This document shows positions 1 through 5,404 of a stretch of 6,923 nucleotides of DNA, one piece after another. Each line of letters starts with the position of its first letter. Within the stretch, counting starts at the first letter, position 1. The notes below the pieces were generated by a model. It was not told the DNA's origin. It searched no databases and worked only from the letters and a program-made list of their open reading frames with translations. The position numbers were made by a program, and so were the translations under genes. Source of the stretch: an archaeon (GTDB taxonomy: Archaea > Thermoproteota > Nitrososphaeria > Nitrososphaerales > Gagatemarchaeaceae); contig JAKAPN010000058.1 in NCBI GenBank assembly GCA_021822995.1, positions 1 to 6,923 on the forward strand, given 5' to 3'.

Positions 1-1
1 G

Positions 2-229
2 ATAGGGGCCAACAGCACGGCGACAGGCGGTGTGGTCGCGTTCCAGGGGCTTTCGGGGATAACCCTGAGCAGCATAAAGAGCGCGTTCTTCCAGATAGCG
101 CTGGTGGAGGCCGTGATAGGGGGGCTCGGGGCGGGCAAGCTGGGGGAGGCGTCGTTCGCCGCCGGAATAAAACACATAGTGATACTCGTGGTAGCGACCG
201 TGCTGGCGTTCCAGCTCTTCGTGGTGTAA
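2..229 (+). CDS. ArlJ/TadC (GspF-type) pilus platform membrane protein, C-terminal fragment
   Basis: The reading frame is open from the window edge and ends at TAA; the visible part is 75 residues, so this is the 3' end of a longer gene. A GTG lies at 32, but the frame stays open upstream, so it is not the likely start. The sequence reads as a hydrophobic helix, a conserved G-L-G-A-G-K-L-G-E cytoplasmic loop followed by a G-I-K-H motif, and a final membrane helix ending FQLFVV. The pattern 'GLxAGKLGEGxxxxGxKH' plus a terminal transmembrane segment is typical of the last part of the T2SSF domain in archaeal ArlJ/FlaJ and TadC-like proteins. These form the membrane platform on which the secretion ATPase drives assembly of archaella or type IV pili. 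Pilin genes begin about 1 kb downstream, which supports the call. Whether it is an archaellum ArlJ or an adhesion-pilus platform cannot be decided from this fragment. Confidence 0.78.
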   Translation: MGANSTATGGVVAFQGLSGITLSSIKSAFFQIALVEAVIGGLGAGKLGEASFAAGIKHIVILVVATVLAFQLFVV

Positions 230-234
230 CATAG

Positions 235-1209
235 ATGCAGACCCCCAACCACAGGATAGAGCCGGCGCGGCTGTACAGCGACCCGAACACGAGGGAGCTC
301 CTGAGGAGGCTGCTCGCGGAGAACATCCCGCTGGAGCCGAGCGTCGGGGCGGACGGTAGGGTGCACTATCCGCTCGCTGAGGTGGTCCTGGGCCCCGAGG
401 CGGACGTGAAAAGCTGGATAGCCGAGATGCTGGCGCAGGACATACTCAGGAAGCAGACCGCGAGGGAGTTCGTGATGTGCCCGGTCCACCTCAGGGCGGA
501 CCCGATCATAATGGTCGAGTGCGTGAAGTGCAGGTCGAGGCTGTCCGTGAAGCGCTCGCTGGTGGAGCACACCTACTGCGGCTACATCGGGGACGACTCG
601 CGGTTCGACAAAGGGGGGTCGCTCCAGTGCCCCAACTGCGGGAGGCCCATACGCGCCGCCAACGAGCTGAAGGTCTCGGGGGTCTGGTACGAGTGCCAGA
701 ACTGCCTCTCGAAGACGAGCTCCCCGAAGCTGGTGTTCGTTTGCAAGGACGGAAACCACGAGTTTACGGTCGCGGACCTCGCGCTGGTCAACGTGGACAG
801 CTACGCGGTCAACGAGAGGGTCCTCGCCGAGCTGAAGAACACCCTGCTGCTGGACCCGCAGCTCGCGGTGATGCTCGAGGAGCTGGGGTACCAGGTGGAG
901 TCGCCGGCACAGGTGCAGGGGCAGTCGGGCTCGAAGCACTCCCTGGACGTTTACGCGAAGAAGGACGGGCTGACGATCGCGCTCCAGGTGGCGGTGGACA
1001 CGAAGCCGGTTGAGCCGAGCGCCGTGATAGCGTTCTTCGCGAAGACGTTCGACATCAAGCCGAACAGGGCGATACTGGTCACCATCCCCGCGGCGTCGGA
1101 GGAGGCGAAGCGGCTGGAGGCGGGGTACGGGGTCGCGGTGGTTGAGGACTTCGACGGTGCGGGGGTCGTGAGGAAGGTCAGGGACCTCCTGAAGGGGGGT
1201 ACGGTATGA
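235..1209 (+). CDS. TackOD1-like zinc-ribbon protein with winged-helix-like N-terminus and degenerate REase-fold C-terminus
   Basis: This 324 aa protein starts 5 nt after the platform gene, so the two are probably co-transcribed; a GGTG at 223-226 could serve as the ribosome site. Residues 1-80 look like a small helical, winged-helix-like domain. Residues 82-190 hold cysteine/histidine knuckles: C82-x-x-H85, C96-x-x-C99, H112 with C115 (EHTYCGY), C132-x-x-C135, C154-x-x-C157, C170 and H175. This array, especially EHxxCGY followed by CPxCG and a YxCxxC knuckle, matches my memory of the thaumarchaeal output domain TackOD1, found as an output module in archaeal signalling proteins. Residues 211-315 resemble an Mrr-like PD-(D/E)xK fold: LEELGYQV, then D238 in SLDVYAKKDG, then Q251-V-A where an active enzyme would have (E/Q)xK. 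The catalytic lysine is therefore missing and nuclease activity is unlikely. No receiver or kinase domain is present. Position between platform and pilins suggests a regulatory or assembly role for the pilus (inference). Confidence 0.72.
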   Translation: MQTPNHRIEPARLYSDPNTRELLRRLLAENIPLEPSVGADGRVHYPLAEVVLGPEADVKSWIAEMLAQDILRKQTAREFVMCPVHLRADPIIMVECVKCRSRLSVKRSLVEHTYCGYIGDDSRFDKGGSLQCPNCGRPIRAANELKVSGVWYECQNCLSKTSSPKLVFVCKDGNHEFTVADLALVNVDSYAVNERVLAELKNTLLLDPQLAVMLEELGYQVESPAQVQGQSGSKHSLDVYAKKDGLTIALQVAVDTKPVEPSAVIAFFAKTFDIKPNRAILVTIPAASEEAKRLEAGYGVAVVEDFDGAGVVRKVRDLLKGGTV

Positions 1210-1712
1210 AGGTAGAAAGAAGGCGGGGGCTGTCACCGATTATCGCCGAGCTACTGTTGATCGCGATAACGGTGACCATTGGGAGCACCTTCTTCTTCGT
1301 AGGGAGCCAGTCGATAGGGGGGTATGCCAACGGGTTCTCGCTTCTCTTCGGGAAGAGCGGCCAGGCGGCGCAAGAGATCTATGTCGTGGAGTACTCACAG
1401 TTCGTCCAGCCGAGCAACGTGACGCTGACGATAAGGAACGTCGGGTACCTGCCGACGGAAGTCGCGGATATCAGTTTCTTCAACACGACCGCGACGACGG
1501 GGGCCAAACAGGGGACTTTCATTGCGAGCGCCGCGATGCTCAACTCCACCGAGACCTGGTGCACTTTCAACAGCCCAGGTTACATCCAGATCCCCGTAGG
1601 GAACTTCTGCACGCTCACCGTGACCAATTTCGCCTGGGGGAACGGAGCCACTTACAACGTGGTCGTTAGTACAGAAAGAGGGAACAGCATTGTCGTACAG
1701 GAGATTGCTTAG
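1206..1712 (+). CDS. Archaeal type IV pilin-like protein (class III signal peptide), 168 aa
   Basis: The ATG overlaps the TGA of the preceding gene as ATGA, and a G-rich ribosome site (AGGGGGGT at 1193-1200) sits 5 nt upstream, so translation is probably coupled. The N-terminus carries basic residues and then R7-G8|L9-S-P-I-I-A followed by about 20 hydrophobic residues. This is the archaeal pilin/archaellin signature (Pilin_N, formerly DUF1628), cut after G8 by a PibD/ArlK-type prepilin peptidase. The mature protein would be a hydrophobic helix anchor plus a beta-sandwich head. The head contains the strand pattern NVTLTIRNVG (71-80) and ends in YNVVVSTERGNSIVV (150-164), a signature shared with the other three pilins here. 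C119 and C135 could form a disulphide. Possible N-glycosylation sequons lie at N71, N93 and N113. It is probably a minor or initiating subunit, judged from its place before the large pilin; that is inference. Confidence 0.82.
   Translation: MKVERRRGLSPIIAELLLIAITVTIGSTFFFVGSQSIGGYANGFSLLFGKSGQAAQEIYVVEYSQFVQPSNVTLTIRNVGYLPTEVADISFFNTTATTGAKQGTFIASAAMLNSTETWCTFNSPGYIQIPVGNFCTLTVTNFAWGNGATYNVVVSTERGNSIVVQEIA
1678..1682 (+). promoter_or_regulatory. Shine-Dalgarno-like site selecting a TTG start
   Basis: GAGGG lies 7 nt before the TTG at 1690, inside the 3' end of the preceding pilin gene. It supports TTG 1690 as the start of the 505 aa pilin. The next TTG (1705) has an AGGAG only 1 nt away, and the first ATG (1741) would delete the signal peptide. 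Confidence 0.5.
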
Positions 1713-3207
1713 GTCTAGGAAGCGGCGGGGGGTCTCCGAGATGGTCGGGGCCCTTTTCATTCTCATCCTGCTAGTGGTTGCGTTCTCCTTCGCCCTGGTC
1801 ATGTTCAACTCCTTCACCGGGTATCAGAACGCTGTGAACACCAGGGCCCAGTTCAACGCAGCGCTCCCGCGGGAAAACCTTGACTATACCAAGGTCCTCT
1901 TCGGGGCATCCGAGGGGTACAACCCCAACACAGGTTTCCTAGGGAGCTTCGCCTCCGCCGCCCCTGCGAACGTGTACCCCATTACGAACATGAATTTCAC
2001 CTCGACCTCAGCCGGATGGGTCTTCACACGCGAATTCGTCTCTGGGGTTACATACGGCATGAGCGGGAACTTCGATCCGGTCACCTTCGTAGGCTCCGAG
2101 TCGGGTCCAGGCGCCATCTACACGGACTTCACGCTTAACACGGGGGCCGCGAGCTCTGACGAGGCCATAGGGAACTGGACTTCGCAGTTCACCTTAACCC
2201 CCGCCGAGCTTTTGGACATGCAGACCGGGGCAAGCACCATGAAGTTCTCGCTGGGAGGCTCCATCCCCACGGAATTGCAGTACACGTCCAACACCGTGAA
2301 CCTCTCCCTCCAGAACGCGACAAGCCATGCCGAAGTGTTGATCGGATCTCCCGCGCTGAGCACCGTAGCATGGGCCAACTTCTACTATACCTTCCCCGGG
2401 GGCATCACTGCTCAGCATTCCTTCTTCACCACCAACAACGGCGGGACGTACAACTTGGTCATCTACTCGGACATCGTCCTGAAGGGGCAGTCGGGCAAGC
2501 AGTCGGAAGTGAAGAACTACTTCGACGACGTCGGGATAGTGATGTCGCTCACGAACTTCTACTCCGCGACCCTCTGCCCTACCTTCACCATCTCCCAGAG
2601 CCCTCTCTCGGTCCAGGACCTCACCGTCTCGTTCACGACCGAGTACACTCAGCCCGTGACACAGACCGCCTATCTCTACGACTTCGCGCAAGGGGCCATG
2701 GCCCAGGTCGACATAGCCTCGGTAGGGAACGCGGCGACGACCAGGTTCGTCGACCTAGGCGGACTAGTAGGCGGAGCAAGTGAGGTACAGAGGTTCATCC
2801 AGACTTCCACTGCGACCGTGACGATACCAGGTTGCCCGAACAGTCCGATCTCTACTGTCCCAGGGTCGGTGATCATGGAGGTCTACTCGGTTGGGACCGC
2901 CAGCTTCACCGGGACACTTAGTGCTGACATCCTCACCGCGTACTACACAGACACAAGTCAGTTCTCGATGCAACTCACTAACAGTGGCACTGAAACCATT
3001 CATCTGGTGAGTCTATGGGTCACCGGGTCCTCTGGGGCGACTCAGTACGCGTCCACCCTGGGCTCCCCCTACTACTTCTCCGAATGGGTCGCCCCCGGTG
3101 CGACGGTCTCCGTGACAGTGCCCTATCAGTGGTCTAGCGGGCAGTATTCCATCGAGCTCGTTTCAGCCAGAGGGAACATATTCAGCGACAGCGTCACGGC
3201 TCCGTGA
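1690..3207 (+). CDS. Large pilin-like surface protein, candidate tip/adhesin subunit, 505 aa
   Basis: The gene overlaps the preceding pilin by 23 nt and most likely uses TTG. The N-terminus is strongly basic (RRLLRSRKRRG14) with cleavage expected before V15-S-E-M-V-G, followed by a hydrophobic segment (15-40) in class III signal-peptide style; mature Glu is at +3. Residues about 100-290 look like a beta-rich galactose-binding-like or CBM-like sandwich: an opening strand with NFTSTSAGWVF (102-112), alternating polar/hydrophobic strands, GGTYNLVIYSDI (251-262), and a closing strand YFDDVGIVMSL (277-287). This assignment rests on fold-like patterns only. Residues about 300-505 contain further beta-sandwich sequence. 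The last 80 residues match the head of the neighbouring small pilins (FSMQLTNSGTETIHLVSL, then YSIELVSARGNIF). Only two cysteines occur (C296, C382). At roughly three times the size of the other pilins, with an internal binding-like domain, it is best read as a low-copy adhesive or tip subunit (inference). Confidence 0.75.
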   Translation: MSYRRLLRSRKRRGVSEMVGALFILILLVVAFSFALVMFNSFTGYQNAVNTRAQFNAALPRENLDYTKVLFGASEGYNPNTGFLGSFASAAPANVYPITNMNFTSTSAGWVFTREFVSGVTYGMSGNFDPVTFVGSESGPGAIYTDFTLNTGAASSDEAIGNWTSQFTLTPAELLDMQTGASTMKFSLGGSIPTELQYTSNTVNLSLQNATSHAEVLIGSPALSTVAWANFYYTFPGGITAQHSFFTTNNGGTYNLVIYSDIVLKGQSGKQSEVKNYFDDVGIVMSLTNFYSATLCPTFTISQSPLSVQDLTVSFTTEYTQPVTQTAYLYDFAQGAMAQVDIASVGNAATTRFVDLGGLVGGASEVQRFIQTSTATVTIPGCPNSPISTVPGSVIMEVYSVGTASFTGTLSADILTAYYTDTSQFSMQLTNSGTETIHLVSLWVTGSSGATQYASTLGSPYYFSEWVAPGATVSVTVPYQWSSGQYSIELVSARGNIFSDSVTAP

Positions 3208-3211
3208 CGAC

Positions 3212-3226
3212 TGAAGAATTTCTTCA
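3212..3226. promoter_or_regulatory. Perfect 15-nt palindrome, candidate operator
   Basis: TGAAGAATTTCTTCA is a perfect inverted repeat around a central T. It starts 5 nt after the stop of the large pilin gene and ends 7 nt before the TATA box of the next pilin gene. A position next to the BRE/TATA region fits a repressor or activator site. A short transcript hairpin is less likely because the loop would be too small. Confidence 0.45.
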
Positions 3227-3232
3227 CCGCCG

Positions 3233-3240
3233 TTATATTG
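3233..3240 (+). promoter_or_regulatory. TATA box of a leaderless promoter for the tandem small pilins
   Basis: TTATATTG is centred 26-27 bp upstream of the ATG at 3263, which places the expected transcription start at the start codon itself. No Shine-Dalgarno sequence precedes that ATG (GCTGACAGCCT). Both facts agree with a leaderless archaeal mRNA starting here. The two small pilins can thus be transcribed separately from the upstream operon, as expected for abundant fibre subunits. Confidence 0.65.
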
Positions 3241-3262
3241 GGTCGAGCATAGCTGACAGCCT

Positions 3263-3730
3263 ATGAAGGTCTCGCAGAGGAAGGCGGTCTCGCCGATAAT
3301 CGCGACGCTCCTGCTCATAGCGATAGCCGTCGCTGCTGGGATCATAGTGTACGTTTTCGTGAACGGGCTCGCTGGGAACCTGACAAAGTCGGGAGGGAGC
3401 CAGGTGACCGACCAACTCTCGCTTAGTGCTTACACTTACAATCTCTCGCCGACGGCAAACGTCACCATCTTCGTCCAGAATACCGGAACCGGTCCCACCA
3501 GTATTTCATCGTTGTACTTCGACGGAACCTTAATGACTCTTCCGACTGGGAACGGCATCTCCCCCCAGTCATGTGCACGGATTTCGAACACTGTCCCGGT
3601 CGGAACCACGTGCTCCGTATCGTTTACGCCCAACCCGGTTGGCTCCGCTGGGACTTCGCATTCGGTGAAGCTGGTAACCACGAACGGAGGTGAGTTCACC
3701 TACAACGTAGTAGCGGGGAGCTCGGGTTAG
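3263..3730 (+). CDS. Type IV pilin, candidate fibre subunit A, 155 aa
   Basis: The N-terminus MKVSQRKA8|VSPIIATLLL is a textbook archaeal class III signal peptide: cleavage is predicted after K-A, followed by a hydrophobic helix to about residue 33. The head is a beta-sandwich with NVTIFVQNTGTG (66-77) followed by ISSLYFDG, a cysteine pair C104/C117 in a loop, and the terminal SVKLVTTNGGEFTYNVVAG (134-152). Sequons are at N39, N60 and N66, so the pilin may be N-glycosylated. It is followed after 1 nt by a close paralogue, and about 41 of the first 51 residues are identical between the two. The promoter directly upstream is leaderless. An archaellin is a possible alternative, but VSPIIA with this short length fits the Pilin_N adhesion pilins better. 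Confidence 0.85.
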   Translation: MKVSQRKAVSPIIATLLLIAIAVAAGIIVYVFVNGLAGNLTKSGGSQVTDQLSLSAYTYNLSPTANVTIFVQNTGTGPTSISSLYFDGTLMTLPTGNGISPQSCARISNTVPVGTTCSVSFTPNPVGSAGTSHSVKLVTTNGGEFTYNVVAGSSG

Positions 3731-3731
3731 A

Positions 3732-4196
3732 GTGAAACTGACCCAAAAGCGTGCTGTGAGTCCAATCATCGCCACGTTGCTGCTTATCGCGATCGCCGTT
3801 GCTTCAGGCATACTCGTCTACGTGTTCACCGGAACCCTTGCCGGCAATCTCACCAAAAGCGGAGGGAGTCAAGTTACAGAGCAGATCAGTATGGATGCGT
3901 ACAACTTCCAGGGTTCGACCCTTACAGTTTACCTGAGAAACACGGGAACTTCAAGCGCTAATCTCACCTCAATCTACTTTAACGGCGTCCCCGTTACCAC
4001 CTTCACCTTTACAGCAAGCGCAGGTTGCCTACCTGCCTCGAGTGCGGTCTACAACAACTGTCCGGCCGGAGGCACTACGGCTCTCGCCTTCACACCGTCG
4101 CCTGCACCATCCTCGGGAACTTCAAACTCGGTCAAAATCGTAACTGCCAACGGCGCCCAGTTCACCTACAGCGTGGTGGCAGGGCAGACGGGGTAA
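3732..4196 (+). CDS. Type IV pilin, candidate fibre subunit B, 154 aa
   Basis: The gene starts with GTG 1 nt after the stop of the paralogous pilin and is surely in the same transcript. MKLTQKRA8|VSPIIATLLLIA carries the class III cleavage site and hydrophobic helix. Up to residue 51 it is almost the same protein as its neighbour. Beyond that only the framework is kept: TLTVYLRNTGTS (63-74), LTSIYFNGVPV (78-88), a cysteine pair C99/C110, and SVKIVTANGAQFTYSVVAG (133-151). Sequons lie at N39 and N77. The DNA differs widely at synonymous sites even where the protein is identical, so the duplication is old and the helix is under strong purifying selection. The pair may be co-assembled subunits or alternative fibres. 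Confidence 0.85.
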   Translation: MKLTQKRAVSPIIATLLLIAIAVASGILVYVFTGTLAGNLTKSGGSQVTEQISMDAYNFQGSTLTVYLRNTGTSSANLTSIYFNGVPVTTFTFTASAGCLPASSAVYNNCPAGGTTALAFTPSPAPSSGTSNSVKIVTANGAQFTYSVVAGQTG

Positions 4197-4280
4197 ACAA
4201 CTCCGACCAACCTCGAACTACGCCCTCCTAGTAGCAAAACACTACCAAAAACACATGATATCGGGACCGACAAAATCGCA

Positions 4281-4307
4281 GAGGCTATATAGGAGACATA
4301 TAGCCTC
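4281..4307. promoter_or_regulatory. Perfect 10-bp inverted repeat containing the TATA box of the KaiC-like gene
   Basis: The arms GAGGCTATAT (4281-4290) and ATATAGCCTC (4298-4307) are exact reverse complements separated by AGGAGAC. TATATAG at 4286-4292 is centred 31 bp before the TTG at 4320, so the transcript would have a 5' leader of only a few bases. No Shine-Dalgarno site is present before the TTG. A dimeric repressor bound here would cover the TATA box. The repeat could instead, or also, form an RNA hairpin ending the pilin transcript, although no U-tract follows on the + strand. A third TATA-like copy, CTCTATATC, lies at 4311-4319. The rest of 4197-4280 shows no gene. Confidence 0.6.
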
Positions 4308-4319
4308 GACCTCTATATC

Positions 4320-5093
4320 TTGGCCTACGAAGGCCAGCGCGCAGAAACTGAGCAGTCTGCTCCTGGAATCAAGTTAACCAACCTCGGTCTGACCGGCCTC
4401 GAGTACGTGCTCGGGGGCGGCCTGCCGGAGAACTCCGCATACCTGCTGACGGGCGGGTCTGGGACCCACTACGTCACGTTCGCCAACCAGGCGATCTACA
4501 ACCACCTCTCGAAGGGAGGGAGGGCGGTCTACTACAACCCGGAGACGCCCCTCTCGGACACGGTCGAGGACATGGCGCTCTACCACTGGAACGTCAGGGA
4601 GTACCTCGACGACAGGTCCCTGGTCTACTCCCGGCCCATGCCGCCGCAGCTGCAGACCCTCTCCGAGCTGATGCAGGACAACCCCATGGAGGAAGTGATC
4701 AGGCTCGGCTCCTCTTTGAACGGCCTGACCAAGGACTTCGTCGAGAAGCTGAAGGAAGGGCGCTGGAGCGTCTTCAACCCCAGCTATCTCATGAGCGTTT
4801 ATCCCCAGCAGGAAGTCACGGACCTTGTCATGTTCTGGGTCGGCGCCGTGCACAAGTACGGCGGGGTCCACTTCATCACCCTGCCAGAAGGGGTCCACGA
4901 TGAGAAGCACGTCAATTTCATCAAGAGCCTCGTCGACGGAGTGCTCTCGTTCAAGTTCGCGCAGGGGTTCGGGCAGGCGGAGGGAGAAGTTGAGATCCAG
5001 AAGCTCCGGCGCGTGATACCAAAGTCAAAGTCGTTCAGGCACACCGTCCAGGCGGACGGCATCGCCATCGAGACCACGGCTCGGATCGGCTAG
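4320..5093 (+). CDS. KaiC/RadA/ArlH-family protein with degenerate nucleotide-binding motifs (pseudo-ATPase)
   Basis: This 257 aa single-domain protein starts at TTG; an in-frame TAG at 4290-4292 excludes a start further upstream. Residues 24-60 read LTGLEYVLGGGLPENSAYLL then TGGSGTHYVTF, which aligns with the KaiC-family opening 'GLDxxLGGGLPxGSxxLLxGxxGTGKTTF'. The GKT of the P-loop is replaced by H50-Y51-V52. The Walker B strand, usually hhhDpxSxL, is RWSVFNPSYLMS (148-159) with N153 in place of Asp. The later framework is kept: VHFITLPEGVHDEKHV (183-198), the LVDGVLSFKF strand (204-213) and a terminal GEVEIQKLRR...ADGIAIE (222-251) resembling the KaiC 'LxIxKxRx...GI' end. ATP binding and hydrolysis are therefore doubtful. 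ArlH, the regulatory partner of the archaellum motor, belongs to the same superfamily, so a pilus-associated scaffold or regulator is a reasonable inference from context. It does not overlap the pilins and has its own promoter. Confidence 0.72.
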   Translation: MAYEGQRAETEQSAPGIKLTNLGLTGLEYVLGGGLPENSAYLLTGGSGTHYVTFANQAIYNHLSKGGRAVYYNPETPLSDTVEDMALYHWNVREYLDDRSLVYSRPMPPQLQTLSELMQDNPMEEVIRLGSSLNGLTKDFVEKLKEGRWSVFNPSYLMSVYPQQEVTDLVMFWVGAVHKYGGVHFITLPEGVHDEKHVNFIKSLVDGVLSFKFAQGFGQAEGEVEIQKLRRVIPKSKSFRHTVQADGIAIETTARIG

Positions 5094-5404
5094 CCCTTCC
5101 GTTTCGACAGCACCCGCGTTATCTCTTCTTCGGCGTCGGCTATCGAATACTTCAGGCCCACGCTCCTCTCCCTGAGCTCGTCGAGGAACTCCCAGAGCGA
5201 CGCGCCTGAGATCTCAGACGCCTTTCCAAGCGACGCCTTCCCCTTGACGTAGCGGTCGACCGCGATGTCCATCCTGGTCTCCGCCAACCCCTTCCCTATG
5301 AGGTCCCTGAGCAGGGTCGACTTGTCTTCCCCCGTCTGCTGCTGCAGCTCCTCCAGCGCCTTCTTCATCTCGGCAGGGACCACAAACGAAATCCTTTCAC
5401 TCAA
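5090..5404 (-). CDS. Ribbon-helix-helix / UPF0175-type antitoxin, 104 aa
   Basis: The protein starts at TTG (5404), with a GAGG about 9 nt upstream on the minus strand, and overlaps the toxin gene by 8 nt. Residues 1-42 (MSERISFVVPAEMKKALEEL, then STLLRDLIGKGL) fit a ribbon-helix-helix DNA-binding domain: one beta strand and two helices. Residues 46-96 (DIAVDRYVKGKASLGKAS, ISGASLWEFLDELRER, LKYSIADAEEEI) match the UPF0175 antitoxin pattern, in which a strand and helix unit is thought to bind and block the PIN toxin. The protein would neutralise the toxin and repress the operon. It lies second in the operon, after the toxin. Its TAG stop overlaps the TAG of the convergent KaiC-like gene in a shared CTAG. 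Confidence 0.8.
   Translation of the reverse strand: MSERISFVVPAEMKKALEELQQQTGEDKSTLLRDLIGKGLAETRMDIAVDRYVKGKASLGKASEISGASLWEFLDELRERSVGLKYSIADAEEEITRVLSKRKG

Noticed and set aside
32..229. Small stand-alone membrane protein of 65 aa starting at GTG 32
   Set aside because: The same frame is open back to base 2 and the sequence matches the end of a GspF-type platform protein, so it is a fragment of a larger gene.
477..1013. 178-codon + strand open frame inside the TackOD1 gene
   Set aside because: Its translation is Arg/Gly/Ala-rich with no motifs, and it is out of frame with a zinc-ribbon protein that shows clear ordered cysteine knuckles. It is a GC-rich shadow.
2194..2691. Long - strand open frame opposite the giant pilin
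   Set aside because: No motif; the + strand pilin frame is continuous with a signal peptide and beta-strand pattern.
4374..4910. 178-codon - strand open frame opposite the KaiC-like gene
   Set aside because: Val/Pro/Arg-rich composition typical of an antisense shadow; the + strand frame has the recognisable KaiC-family framework.
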